Below, in pieces: positions 1-10,101 of a stretch of DNA of 64,000 nt. Position 1 is the stretch's first letter. Each line of letters starts with the position of its first letter. Location of the stretch: NCBI GenBank assembly GCA_023412215.1, contig JAEYNX010000006.1:1-64000 (forward strand), in the 5' to 3' direction. The DNA is from Bacillota bacterium (GTDB lineage: Bacteria; Bacillota; Clostridia; Oscillospirales; Ruminococcaceae). A model generated the notes under the pieces. The model was not told where the DNA came from and made no database searches. It saw nothing but the letters and a program-made list of their open reading frames with translations. The position numbers and the translations under genes were made by a program.

Positions 1-455
1 AGGGAATAGATGCAAACTTGTTTGCATCTACAAAAGTACGACCTAAGGCTAGAGCCGCATGTCGTGCTTTTGCCGAGTTATCTAGGGTAGTGTATCAGTT
101 TTCCCTCCGCAGCCGTAAGCCGCGGGGTGCAGGGTTCTCCCTGCTTCGCTTTTGCCTACTTTTTTCGAACAAGAAAAGTAGGGGCCCGTCGCGGCCTAAG
201 CGACAATGTGAAAATTATTACTAATACAATTTTTGAGGTACAGTACAAAACCGTGGGGCATCTGGGCCGCCGCCCCCTACACGCTATTGCCGTGCCCGAG
301 CGGAGATACCGTGGGCGGGAGAACCCCGCCCCTACGCCATACAATCGGGATGTGGTAGGGGCGGCTATTAGCCGCCCGCGGTATTTGTACCACGCCGCGG
401 GCGATTGACAGACGCGAATTTCGCGTTTCGCCCCTACGCAATTACATCATGAATA
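1..455. repeat. Gene-free region with palindromic repeats downstream of accC
   Basis: No convincing gene is seen here. Positions 7-30 form a perfect inverted repeat (11-bp arms TAGATGCAAAC, 2-nt centre). Positions 155-182 form a hairpin with CCTACTTTT / AAAAGTAGG arms that could end accC transcription. Four units of the dispersed palindrome family follow at about 253-280, 311-335, 355-381 and 411-436, with cores such as GGGCGGGAG..CCCGCCC and GGGGCGGCT..AGCCGCCC, each with a CTAC/GTAG end. accD and accA, which often follow accC in Firmicutes, are absent. Confidence 0.8.
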
Positions 456-1808
<1,353 letters not shown>

Positions 1809-1837
1809 CGTCTTTCCGCCTTCCACTATCGTTGCAT

Positions 1838-2272
1838 TTACTGCTTTAAGAACATAAAGGTAAGCTCGCCGGTGACGGCGCGCTCACCGTTTACCGAGGC
1901 GGTGGCTCTGCCCACGCCCGCCTGCGAGCGCAGTTTCACAAGCTCTACCTCCAGCCTGATGGTCTCGCCCGGCAGCACCTGACGGCGTATTTTGACGTCG
2001 TTGATGCCGGTAAACAGGGCGATGCGCCCCTTGTTCTCGGGCAGCGAAAGCGCGCACACGGCGCCCGCCTGCGCGAGCATCTCCACAATCAAAACCCCCG
2101 GTACCACGGGGTGGCCCGGGAAGTGCCCGCGAAACCAGTCTTCGTCCTCTTTTATATGCTTTACCGCCACCGCGCGCACGCCCGGCTCCAGCTCCTCTAC
2201 CTCGTCGAGCAGCAGAAACGGGTCGCGGTGGGGCAATATCTCTTTAATCTGTTCCTGATTCATCAGTGCCAT
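1838..2272 (-). CDS. fabZ: 3-hydroxyacyl-ACP dehydratase FabZ
   Basis: Dehydrates 3-hydroxyacyl-ACP to trans-2-enoyl-ACP in fatty acid elongation. The 144-residue hot-dog-fold protein carries the catalytic region LPHRDPFLLLDEV near residue 14 and GVLIVEMLAQAGAV near residue 65, both typical of FabZ. I chose ATG at 2272 because the open frame upstream of it reads through repeat DNA and resembles no FabZ sequence. An unusual 191-nt gap separates it from accB, and most of that gap is two palindromic repeat units. Confidence 0.95.
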   Translation of the reverse strand: MALMNQEQIKEILPHRDPFLLLDEVEELEPGVRAVAVKHIKEDEDWFRGHFPGHPVVPGVLIVEMLAQAGAVCALSLPENKGRIALFTGINDVKIRRQVLPGETIRLEVELVKLRSQAGVGRATASVNGERAVTGELTFMFLKQ

Positions 2273-2387
2273 ATCATCATACCTTTCCGTTGATCGGTAT
2301 TCGGGAGAATGGGTTCTATCGGGGGATGTATATTTTTTTGTCTGTGCAGCGCCAACCCTTGCCGTTGTCCGCCGTATCTGATGTCCG

Positions 2388-2449
2388 CCGGCGAACACAG
2401 TTCGCCCCTGCATTGCGGATTTCGGAGAGGGGCAAACCCTGCCCCTACA
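2388..2449. repeat. Two palindromic repeat units inside the fab operon
   Basis: The gap between accB and fabZ holds GGCGAAC..GTTCGCC at 2388-2410 and GGGGCAAACC..TGCCCC at 2425-2449, the latter ending in CTACAA. These are members of the dispersed palindrome family, inserted between two co-transcribed essential genes without breaking either. Confidence 0.8.
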
Positions 2450-2463
2450 ACCCTGTGGAGGAT

Positions 2464-2907
2464 TTAAAGAATCGTCAGGATGGGCTGGCCGAACTCCACG
2501 GTCTGGCCGTTTTCCACCAGCAGCTCGCCCACCATGCCGTCGCATTCACACTGAATCTCGTTCATCAGCTTCATCGACTCGATGATGAAGAGCACGTCGC
2601 CCTTCTTCACCTTCTGCCCCGGGGTTACAAAGGGGGGCTTTTCGGGTGAAGCGGCGCTGTAAAAGGTGCCGACGATCGGCGATTTCATAATCTGCCCGGG
2701 CGGGCAGGGTGTGGCCGCCTCGGCGGATACAGGAGCCTGCGCTGTAAGAACAGGGGCGCAGGGCTGCTGTACCGTCACTGTGCCATGCACGTTTTCAAGA
2801 TGAAGCGAAAAGTCACCGTCCTGCAGCGAAAAGCTGGTGAGGTCATTCTTCGCGAAGTGGGTCATCAGGTCTTTAATCTGGTCAACCGAGAGCTCTGTTA
2901 TCTTCAT
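2464..2907 (-). CDS. accB: Acetyl-CoA carboxylase biotin carboxyl carrier protein
   Basis: Carries the biotin that AccC carboxylates. The product is 147 residues: an N-terminal region (1-60), a short linker rich in Ala, Pro and Val, and a C-terminal biotinyl domain with the attachment motif ESMKLMNE (lysine near residue 113). The motif differs slightly from the common EAMKMMNE, but the lysine is present. Its start overlaps the fabF stop as TGATG, indicating translational coupling. Confidence 0.95.
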   Translation of the reverse strand: MKITELSVDQIKDLMTHFAKNDLTSFSLQDGDFSLHLENVHGTVTVQQPCAPVLTAQAPVSAEAATPCPPGQIMKSPIVGTFYSAASPEKPPFVTPGQKVKKGDVLFIIESMKLMNEIQCECDGMVGELLVENGQTVEFGQPILTIL

Positions 2908-4151
2908 CAGCGTTCACCTTCGTATTTTTTAAGGCAGAGTGTCGCGTTGTGCCCGCCGAAGCCCAGCGAGTTGGAAAGCACCGCCTGAATATCCGCCCTG
3001 CGTGCGCCCTCGGTCACATAATCGAGGTCGCACTCCTCATCCTTCACCTTATAGCCGACGGTGGGGGGGATGATGCCGTTTTGCAGGCTCAAAGCACAGA
3101 TGATCGCCTCTACCGCGCCCGCGCCGCCCAACATATGGCCCGTCATGCTCTTGGTGGAGCTGACCGGCGTAATGGCGGCAGCTTCGCCCATCGCCTTTTT
3201 AATGGCGGCGGTTTCATATTTGTCGTTAAGCGGCGTAGAGGTGCCGTGCGCGTTGATGTAGCCGATTTCGGCGGGGGATAAACCCGCCTCCTGCATGGCG
3301 AGCTTCATCGCCATCGAGGCGCCCTCGCCCTCGGGGTCGGGGCTGGTGATGTGGTACGCGTCGTTGGTGGAGCCGTAGCCCGCAAGCTCGGCGTAGATCT
3401 TAGCACCCCGCGCCCTAGCGTGCTCAAGCTCTTCCAGCACCAGCACACCCGCGCCGTCGCCCATCACAAAGCCGTCGCGCTCCTTATCAAAGGGGACGGA
3501 GGCCCTGTCGGGGTCGGTCGCGTTGGAGAGGGCCATCATGTTGTCAAAGCCCGCAATCGAGATGGGGATGATGGCGGCCTCCGAGCCGCCCGCGATCATC
3601 ACGTCGTGGTACCCGTGCTTGATGGAACGGAACGCCGCGCCCACCGAATCGGCGCTGGTGGCACAGGCCGTTACAATACAGGTGGCGCTGCCCTTAAAGT
3701 TATAGCGCATCGAGATCATGCCCGCCGCGATATTGGCGATAATCATGGGCACATAAAACGGTGAAATACGCTTGGGGCCTTTCTCAAAGAGTTTAAAGTG
3801 CTCGTCACTGTTCGTTTGCATACCGCCGATGCCCGAGCCGACGATCACGCCCACGCGAAAGGGGTCGTCCTCTTTAAACTCGGTGCCGCAGTCGGCAATC
3901 GCCATATTGGTGGCCGCCATCGCGTACTGGCAGTAGCGGTCCATGCGGCGCGCTTCCTTCTTCTCGACGCCGTAGGCCGTCGGGTCAAAATTCTTGATTT
4001 CGGCGGCGAGCTTTACCTTAAATTCGGCGGTATCGAAGTTCTCTATGGCCGAGATGCCGTGCCTGCCTGCCTTGATACTCTCCCAAAAGGCGTCTGTATC
4101 GGCACCGAGCGAGGTAAGCGCCCCGATGCCGGTAATTACTACTCTTCTCAT
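2907..4151 (-). CDS. fabF: 3-oxoacyl-ACP synthase II
   Basis: Condenses malonyl-ACP with acyl-ACP during chain elongation. The 414-residue protein has the KAS II layout: MRRVVITGIGA at the N-terminus, catalytic cysteine in VTACATSADS near residue 164, first active-site histidine in NAHGTSTPLND near 305 and the second near SLGFGGHNA at the C-terminal end. ATG at 4151 fits the family start. A GTG three codons upstream (4160) is an alternative because the ribosome site is weak (AAAGGG). It follows fabG by about 70 nt and overlaps accB. Confidence 0.96.
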   Translation of the reverse strand: MRRVVITGIGALTSLGADTDAFWESIKAGRHGISAIENFDTAEFKVKLAAEIKNFDPTAYGVEKKEARRMDRYCQYAMAATNMAIADCGTEFKEDDPFRVGVIVGSGIGGMQTNSDEHFKLFEKGPKRISPFYVPMIIANIAAGMISMRYNFKGSATCIVTACATSADSVGAAFRSIKHGYHDVMIAGGSEAAIIPISIAGFDNMMALSNATDPDRASVPFDKERDGFVMGDGAGVLVLEELEHARARGAKIYAELAGYGSTNDAYHITSPDPEGEGASMAMKLAMQEAGLSPAEIGYINAHGTSTPLNDKYETAAIKKAMGEAAAITPVSSTKSMTGHMLGGAGAVEAIICALSLQNGIIPPTVGYKVKDEECDLDYVTEGARRADIQAVLSNSLGFGGHNATLCLKKYEGER

Positions 4152-4223
4152 TCTCTTCACCAACCCTTTTAACCAGTCTTGGTTAAATCTCTTCACTCAA
4201 TACTTTTTATAGTTAAATTGTGC

Positions 4224-4955
4224 TTACATCATCAGCCCGCCGTCGATGGCGATAACCTGACCCGTAACATAGGACGCCGCGTCGGACGCAAGGAAGGCAA
4301 TCACCGAGGCAACCTCCTTGGGTTTGCCGCCCCGCCCCATGGGGATTAAGGACATCATCTTCTCCTTGGCCCCTTCGGGGATCGCGTCGCTCATGTCGGT
4401 TTCAATAAAACCGGGCGCCACCGCGTTCACGGTAATGCCGCGCGCCGCAAGCTCCTTGGCGGCGGAATAGGTCATGCCCACGATGCCCGCTTTCGAGGCG
4501 GCGTAGTTTACCTGCCCCGCGTTGCCGTACAGCCCCACGACGGAGGAGATATTGATGATGCGCCCGCTCCTTTGCTTCATCATCACGGCGGCCACATGGT
4601 GCAGCATGTTGAAAGCGCCCTTGAGGTTTACACGGATCACCTCGTCGAACTGCTCCTCCTTCATGCGCACAAGCAGGCCGTCCTTGGTGATGCCCGCGTT
4701 GTTTACCAGCACGTCGATGGTGCCGAAGCGCGCCTTTACGGCGTCGGTAAGCTCCCCGCAGGCGGTAAAGTCGGCGACGTCGCAGCTAAAGCATTCGGCC
4801 TCTACGCCAAAGGTGCGGCACTGCTCTGCTACCGCGTTGCCGCTCTCGGCCTTGCGGCAGGCCAGCGCAATGTTAAAGCCCTGCCCGGCCAGCTCCAGTG
4901 CAACGGAAGCGCCGATACCGCGGTTTGCCCCGGTAATAACGGCTGTTTTACTCAA
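4224..4955 (-). CDS. fabG: 3-oxoacyl-ACP reductase
   Basis: NADPH-dependent reduction of 3-oxoacyl-ACP. A short-chain dehydrogenase of 243 residues with the nucleotide loop TGANRGIG near residue 8, the NAG motif (VNNAGITKD), catalytic Ser in NISSVVG and the YAASKAG Tyr/Lys pair near 150. The start is most likely TTG at 4955, with GGGAGGTG six bases upstream. The first codons overlap the end of fabK by 8 nt, suggesting coupling. Confidence 0.95.
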   Translation of the reverse strand: MSKTAVITGANRGIGASVALELAGQGFNIALACRKAESGNAVAEQCRTFGVEAECFSCDVADFTACGELTDAVKARFGTIDVLVNNAGITKDGLLVRMKEEQFDEVIRVNLKGAFNMLHHVAAVMMKQRSGRIINISSVVGLYGNAGQVNYAASKAGIVGMTYSAAKELAARGITVNAVAPGFIETDMSDAIPEGAKEKMMSLIPMGRGGKPKEVASVIAFLASDAASYVTGQVIAIDGGLMM

Positions 4956-5904
4956 ACAAAACACCTCCCGTGGTGCCAAAGCCCTTGATGTACTGTTCGG
5001 TTTTGGTCATAAGGCTGTTAACGATCTCGCTTACCGCCCTTATCTCGTTTACCATGCCTGCAACCTGCCCGGCCATAAAGGCGCCGTTTTCCAGATCGCC
5101 CTCCACGGCGGCCCTGCGCAGCGAGCCCGCCATCGCGTTCTCCAGCTCCTCGAGGGTAGCGCCGGATTTTTCCAGCTCGTTCATGTTGCGCGTGAATTTA
5201 TTCTTAAGGGAGCGCGCGGGGTGCCCCAGCGAGCGGCCCGTAACCGCGGTGTCGGTATCCTTGGCCTCCAGCACCATGGTCTTGTAGTTTAGGTGGATGT
5301 TGCATTCGTTCGAGGCTAAAAACAGCGTGCCGATCTGCACGCCCTGCGCCCCCAGCATCAGCGCCGCGGCAAACCCGCGCTCGTCCGCGATGCCGCCCGC
5401 CCCGATGACGGGAATCTTCACCGCGTCGCACACCTGCGGCAGCAGCGCCATGGTGGTAAGCTCGCCGATATGCCCGCCGCTCTCGCAGCCCTCGGCCACC
5501 ACCGCGTCCGCCCCGCTGCGCTCCATGCGCTTGGCGAGCGCCGCAGAGGGAACCACGGGGATCACCTTGATGCCCGCTGCCTTCCACGCCTCCATATACT
5601 TGCCGGGGTTTCCGGCGCCGGTGGTAACCACCTTTACGTCTTCGTCCACTACCAGCTGCGCAATCTCGGCGGCAAAGGGGGACATCAGCATGATGTTCAC
5701 GCCGAACGGCTTATCGGTAAGGGCCTTGGCCTTGCGGATCTCGTTTTTCACATACTCAACGGGCGCGTTCGCCGCGGCGATAAGCCCAAGCCCCCCCGCG
5801 TTGCTCACGGCACAGGCGAGGCAGGCGTCGGCCACCCAGGCCATGCCGCCCTGAATAATGGGGTACTGCACCCCCAGAAGCTCGGTAAGCCTTGTTTTTA
5901 TCAT
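4948..5904 (-). CDS. fabK: Enoyl-ACP reductase II (FMN-dependent)
   Basis: Reduces enoyl-ACP in the last elongation step; this flavoprotein replaces FabI in many Firmicutes and is insensitive to triclosan. The 318-residue protein resembles 2-nitropropane dioxygenase-type FMN enzymes: N-terminal TELLGVQYPIIQGGMAWV, phosphate-binding IPVIGAGGIADERG and GAQGVQIGTLF. Its place in the fab operon separates it from generic nitronate monooxygenases. A 129-nt gap to fabH lacks the acpP gene often found there. Confidence 0.93.
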   Translation of the reverse strand: MIKTRLTELLGVQYPIIQGGMAWVADACLACAVSNAGGLGLIAAANAPVEYVKNEIRKAKALTDKPFGVNIMLMSPFAAEIAQLVVDEDVKVVTTGAGNPGKYMEAWKAAGIKVIPVVPSAALAKRMERSGADAVVAEGCESGGHIGELTTMALLPQVCDAVKIPVIGAGGIADERGFAAALMLGAQGVQIGTLFLASNECNIHLNYKTMVLEAKDTDTAVTGRSLGHPARSLKNKFTRNMNELEKSGATLEELENAMAGSLRRAAVEGDLENGAFMAGQVAGMVNEIRAVSEIVNSLMTKTEQYIKGFGTTGGVLFE

Positions 5905-6033
5905 CTAAACCATTTCCTTTCAGTTTAAATAAAGCCCTGCGCGAAACACCTCAAAAAATGCGATGGGGCTGCGCCGAGGGAGCATTGAACGGCAGAAAAA
6001 CATGAAAGATAAATCATTACATGCGCATTAAGA

Positions 6034-7032
6034 TTACCATTCAACCACAACAGCACCGTAGGTAAGCCCCGCGCCAAAGCCCACCATGCACAGCTTATCG
6101 CCGCGTTTTAAGCGGCCCGCGCGGTTGAGCTCGTCGAGGGCCAGCGGGATGGTGGCGCTCGAGGTGTTGCTGTATTTATCGACGTTGCAGTAGATTTTAT
6201 CCTCGGTGATCTTAAGCTTCTGCGCTGCGGTCTCGATGATGCGGATATTTGCCTGATGCGGGATGATCATGGCGAGGTCGTTCACCGCGATACCCGCCTT
6301 TGCGCAGGCCTGCTCCACCGCACAGGGCATGATCCTGGTCGCGAACTTGTACACCTCCTTGCCGTCCATGAAGAGCTTTTCCGGCTTGTCGCCGAAGCCG
6401 TCGTCCACAGTCACGCGGTTTTCGTCGTTTACAAAGGGGTGAGTCACCTTGGGCGCGCGCGCATACAGCGCCGTGGTGCCCGAGATATCTGAGCCGAGCA
6501 CAGAGGCGAAGGGGGTTTGGCCGGCAGTGATCACACAGGCGCCCGCTCCGTCGCCGAACAGTACGCAGGTGGCGCGGTCGGTATAATCCAGCACGCGGGA
6601 GATCGCCTCCGCCGAGATCAGCAGCACATTGCGCGCGCCGCCGGTTGAAAGGTAGCGGTAGGCCATGTCCAGCCCGTACACAAAGCCCGAGCAGGCACAG
6701 TTTAAATCAAAGCAAACGGCGTTTGGCAGCTCCAGCTCCTTGGCCGCGATGCAGGCCATCGACGGGGTATAAAAATCCGCCGAGATAGTGGTAAACAGCA
6801 CAAGGTCGATGTCCTCTTTGGCAAGGCCGCTCTCTTGAAACGCCTGCTTTGCCGCCGTGGCGCCCATCATCCAGGTGGGCTCGCCCGCCGTAAGGTAGCG
6901 TTTTTTCATGCCCGTGCGTTTGGAGATCCACTCGTCGGAGGTGTCTACGATCCTCGTAAAATCCTCATTCTCCACCTCTATCGAGGGCAGAAATGCCCCG
7001 GTGGCCAAGATCTTTAGGCCTGTATTGTTCAT
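6034..7032 (-). CDS. fabH: 3-oxoacyl-ACP synthase III
   Basis: Starts fatty acid synthesis by condensing acetyl-CoA (or a branched acyl-CoA) with malonyl-ACP. The 332-residue protein carries the catalytic triad: Cys in NCACSGFVYGLDMA near residue 113, His in IPHQANIRI near 260 and Asn in YSNTSSATIP near 290. ATG at 7032 with GGGAAAGGA upstream gives the standard N-terminus; the longer open frame is leader. It is first in the minus-strand fab operon and divergent from fabD. Confidence 0.95.
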   Translation of the reverse strand: MNNTGLKILATGAFLPSIEVENEDFTRIVDTSDEWISKRTGMKKRYLTAGEPTWMMGATAAKQAFQESGLAKEDIDLVLFTTISADFYTPSMACIAAKELELPNAVCFDLNCACSGFVYGLDMAYRYLSTGGARNVLLISAEAISRVLDYTDRATCVLFGDGAGACVITAGQTPFASVLGSDISGTTALYARAPKVTHPFVNDENRVTVDDGFGDKPEKLFMDGKEVYKFATRIMPCAVEQACAKAGIAVNDLAMIIPHQANIRIIETAAQKLKITEDKIYCNVDKYSNTSSATIPLALDELNRAGRLKRGDKLCMVGFGAGLTYGAVVVEW

Positions 7033-7122
7033 GATCGTTTCCTTTCCCTGCACCAAAGCCCTTTCATCGCTTTTGTACAAACATGAAAAGGCTTGGTTAA
7101 AATGATAATCGTCTCTACACAT

Positions 7123-7136
7123 TTACCGGCCGGTAA
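7123..7136. promoter_or_regulatory. Perfect 14-bp palindrome upstream of fabH
   Basis: TTACCGGCCGGTAA lies about 90 bp upstream of the fabH start, in the 366-bp divergent region between fabH and fabD. Its size, symmetry and position suit a repressor operator for the fatty-acid genes. It does not match the known FapR consensus (TTAGTACCTGGTACTAA), so the regulator is unknown. I see no second copy in the window. Confidence 0.4.
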
Positions 7137-7398
7137 TGTACAAAGCGAGGAATTTTTTCTGCGCTTGCCATCATAATCATTCTGTGGTATAAAGTTAAGG
7201 GAAGCGGGGCGTTTCTTGCGCGCCCACGGATATATTACCCCAATTGTAGAAATTACAACCGTAAAAGTCAATGAACGAACTGTAAAACCCGAGGCTTTAA
7301 TTCATAATTTTTAGACATATAGTTCACGATTCGTTCTTAAAGTTAATAGAGCGTCCATATAACTTGTGCTCAATGCACATAAAACAGGAGGATACGAT

Positions 7399-8325
7399 AT
7401 GAATATTGCCTTTTTGTTCTCCGGCCAAGGCTCACAGTACCCCGGCATGGGGCTGGAGCTTTATTCGAGCTTCGAAGCGGTAAAGAAGGTATATGAAACC
7501 GGCAGCCGCATCTTAAACTACGACCTCGCCACCCTTTCGTTTGAGGGCAGCGCGGAGGATATTGCCAAAACCGCCGTTTCGCAGCCGCTGATCTATGCCA
7601 TGTCGCTCGCCTGCCTTGCGGCGGCAAAAGAAAAGGGCATCGCCCCCGCCTGCTGCGCGGGGCACTCCTTGGGAGAGTACGCGGCGCTTACTGCCTGCGG
7701 GGTGTTCGATATCGAAACCGGTTTTCGCATCATCGCCAAAAGGGCCGAGGCCATGCAGCGCGCGGCGGACAGCGAAGGCGGCGCCATGTACGCCATCATC
7801 GGCCTTTCGGCGGGGGAGATCGCCGAAACCTGCGCCGCCTGCGAGGGCTATGTGGTACCCGTAAACTTTAACAGCACCGCGCAGACGGTGATCGCGGGCG
7901 AGGAGCAGGCGGCACGTTTGGCGGCAGACACCCTCGCCGCCAACGGCGGCAGGGTGATACGCCTTGGCGTGAGCGCGGCGTTTCACTCCAAGCTGATGGA
8001 GGGCGCCTCGGCGGAGCTGAAGGCATTTTTATCCGATATATCCTATTGTCAGCCTGCGGTACCTTTTTATTCAAATATCACGGGTGCGCATCTTGAGAAA
8101 ATCGACGGCCTTTCTAATTACCTCTCGCGCCATGTGGTGTCGTCTGTGCGCTTTACCGACGAGCTTGCCGCCATGGCAGCCGGCGGCATGGACGCCTTTT
8201 TGGAGCTTGGCCCCGGCAAAACGCTCTCCGGTTTTGTGAAGAAGACCCTCAAGGGCGCAAGCGCCTACAACATCGAGGACCTTGCGTCGCTTGAGAAGAC
8301 CGCTGCCGCGTTAGTGCAGGCGTAG
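7399..8325 (+). CDS. fabD: Malonyl-CoA:ACP transacylase
   Basis: Transfers malonyl from CoA to ACP, supplying FabH and FabF. The 308-residue product starts MNIAFLFSGQGSQYPGMG. It has the catalytic serine in GHSLGEYAAL near residue 88, a histidine in AAFHSKLM near 198 and the C-terminal LELGPGKTL motif. ATG at 7399 is preceded by CAGGAGGATACGAT. Unusually, it is divergent from the rest of the fab cluster instead of lying between fabK and fabG, and it has its own terminator. Confidence 0.96.
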   Translation: MNIAFLFSGQGSQYPGMGLELYSSFEAVKKVYETGSRILNYDLATLSFEGSAEDIAKTAVSQPLIYAMSLACLAAAKEKGIAPACCAGHSLGEYAALTACGVFDIETGFRIIAKRAEAMQRAADSEGGAMYAIIGLSAGEIAETCAACEGYVVPVNFNSTAQTVIAGEEQAARLAADTLAANGGRVIRLGVSAAFHSKLMEGASAELKAFLSDISYCQPAVPFYSNITGAHLEKIDGLSNYLSRHVVSSVRFTDELAAMAAGGMDAFLELGPGKTLSGFVKKTLKGASAYNIEDLASLEKTAAALVQA

Positions 8326-8377
8326 GCTGGCCTTTTATTGTATAGAATCAACTCTTTTATACAATATAGATACAGCA

Positions 8378-8411
8378 GCAGACACCCGATGAAAAATCAT
8401 CGGGTGTCTGC
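8378..8411 (+). terminator. Hairpin terminator after fabD
   Basis: GCAGACACCCGATG and its complement are separated by AAAAAT, followed by a short T-containing tail (CTTTATG). It lies about 50 nt downstream of the fabD stop. Confidence 0.75.
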
Positions 8412-9158
8412 TTTATGTATTGGCGGTATTGTTTTCGTGGATATTCGCTGGGGCAAACCTGTGCGTCTGCCCTAGACAGTATCGTACGCGTTATTTTGTG
8501 GCACATTCCCCTATGGTAAGGGACGGCGACCTCGACGTCCTGCGGACATCCACCACAATTCGGTGGTCGTGTAGGGAATGGCCTTTACCGTGTAGGGGAG
8601 ACCTTTGGCCTCCCGCGGATTTTATGCAGCGTGCGGCTAGACCACGGGCGAACACAGTTCGCCCCTATCTGATTCCCGTGGATGGTCGGAATCAAACCAC
8701 GGGGCGTCGAGGACGCCGCCCCCTACATCGTGATTTCTGCCTCTACACGGAACGGCACAGGGGCCGTTCCCTACATCATCACCGTGACGCAGTGGGCGAC
8801 CGCGGGCCACCGAGGCCGTCGGCCTTAGCATGTGGCAACAGGGCGGTTAGGTTTGTAGGGGAGACCTTTGGTCTCCCGCGGATTTTATGCAGCGTGCGGC
8901 TAGACCGCGGGAGAACACAGCTCGCCCCTATCTGCTTCCCGTGGATGGTCGGAACCAGCCACGGTGCATCGAGGAAGCCGCCCCCTACAATAGAGATTTA
9001 CCACAAAATAATGCCGTTGATAGGCACAAGGGCAGACACACCGGTCTGCCCCTATGGGTGCATCCCCTTACGCCATACGAGGCGAACCCGCGTGTTCGCC
9101 CTGCCAAAAGGTACGCCCCCTGTTTAAATCGCACGGGATTGACGGGGCACCGCGGCCG
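8412..9158. repeat. Large palindromic repeat array between fabD and the phage operon
   Basis: No real gene is found; the open frames here translate only repeat sequence. At least nine palindromes are present: GGACG/CGTCC near 8521; GGGGAGACC..GGCCTCCC at 8592; GGGCGAAC..GTTCGCCC at 8644; GGGGCGTC..GACGCCGCCCC near 8700; GGAACGGC..GCCGTTCC near 8749; then copies at 8855, 8908 and 8962, a GGGCAGAC..GTCTGCCC unit near 9030 and GGCGAAC..GTTCGCC near 9081. A composite of three palindromes at 8592-8726 is repeated at 8855-8988 with about 90% identity, linkers included. Confidence 0.85.
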
Positions 9159-9626
9159 CTATTTCCACGCAAGATAGATATAGGTAATGTCGCTCATGTT
9201 CAGCCTGGGGGTTTCGCCGTCCGGCGGGGCATTGGTGGCGTTGTGCACCAAAAAGCCGCCTTGGGTCAGCTCAACGGCTTTGGTGGAGCCAACGGCGGTG
9301 GCGAAGCCGCTGCGTACGAATACCTCTCCGTTCAGGTTCATACCTATCGGTGCAACCCCTACGGCGCTTACACACACCGCGCGCGGGGTAAACCCAAGGG
9401 ATATGGTTCTGGCGGCGGCGTTATTGCCCGCGTAGCTGCCCGCCGCAAACGGTGTGTTCCAAAGCTGCTTCTCCTCCTGCGTAGTATGTGTGGTATGGTC
9501 CGCCAGATGTTCGGCGAAGGCGGTGTCGATGAGTATATTGTCCTCGTTAAAGTCTGCGCGCTTGGGCTTGTCGGAACCTATCCATCGGTTAAGCCCCAGA
9601 TGCTCGGTTTTATAGCTGCTCGGCAT
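9159..9626 (-). CDS. Phage tail fibre-like protein
   Basis: A 155-residue protein and the last gene of the phage operon, where tail fibre or receptor-binding genes usually lie. The N-terminal segment (1-30, YKTEHLGLNRWIGSDKPKR and FNEDN) resembles the baseplate-attachment end of PBSX-type fibres. The rest is a Gly/Ala-rich region likely to be beta-structured. ATG at 9626 follows AAAAGGGGGTAAAAGA. It is short for a fibre, with no chaperone or lysis genes after it. The fibre role rests mainly on position and the N-terminal motif. Confidence 0.65.
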   Translation of the reverse strand: MPSSYKTEHLGLNRWIGSDKPKRADFNEDNILIDTAFAEHLADHTTHTTQEEKQLWNTPFAAGSYAGNNAAARTISLGFTPRAVCVSAVGVAPIGMNLNGEVFVRSGFATAVGSTKAVELTQGGFLVHNATNAPPDGETPRLNMSDITYIYLAWK

Positions 9627-9640
9627 TCTTTTACCCCCTT

Positions 9641-10091
9641 TTAAATCGGTGTAACGGCGCTGTTTTCAAACGCGTCCCACGTAAGGTCCGCCGCATCGCG
9701 CTCGTCGTAGCTCTGCTCCTGCGCATCGAAAAGGTCCCACGTCACACTGCCCATGTTAAGCCTTATCCCCACATGGGCGGGCAGGATGTCGCACACCCTT
9801 CTAAGCACATCTTCGTAGTTCTGCAGCGTGCCGGTGTAGGCCTGTACATCCACCGTCACCGTCTGCGCGGCGGTGTCCTCGGTGATGCTCGCGGCAAGCC
9901 CGAGCGAGCGCAGCCCGTAGTCCTCGGCCGTTTGAATAAAGCCCTCCCGCCGCAGGGCGGAAAGCTCCTCCTCGATGAGCTTAAGCCCCTCGTAGTAGCT
10001 TAAAAGCTCGCAGTACACAAGGCTGCCGGGTTTTAAGGAGTATGCCCCGACGGGGCCGCAGCAGCGCGACCATGCTCTCGAAACAGTTCAT
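9641..10091 (-). pseudogene. YmfQ/XkdU-like baseplate protein, probable frameshift
   Basis: The gene after baseplate J should encode a YmfQ-type (DUF2313) baseplate-edge protein. An ATG at 10091, just after the J stop and an AGGGGG site, opens a frame reading MNCFESMVALLRP that ends after 36 codons. The downstream frame carries the family-like part (LLSYYEGLKLIEEEL, then GFIQTAEDYGLRSLGL). The two join if one base is removed in the GCCCCGACGGGGC palindrome at 10044-10056. Without that the second part has only a GTG at 10018 with no clear ribosome site. I read this as a single-base insertion in a decaying gene. A native short gene or sequencing error is possible. Confidence 0.55.
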
Positions 10092-10101
10092 ACCGTCCCC
10101 C

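Noticed and set aside
8412..9158. CRISPR-like appearance of repeated palindromes with spaced units
   Set aside because: Unit sequences and spacings are variable, there is no constant direct repeat with unique spacers of equal length, and no cas gene is in the window.
8420..9177. Long open frames through the repeat arrays (for example 235 codons at 8420-9127)
   Set aside because: They translate the palindromes themselves (peptides like GRTQFAPT and ENPAPT recur in all arrays), have no ribosome sites and arise from GC-rich DNA with few stops.
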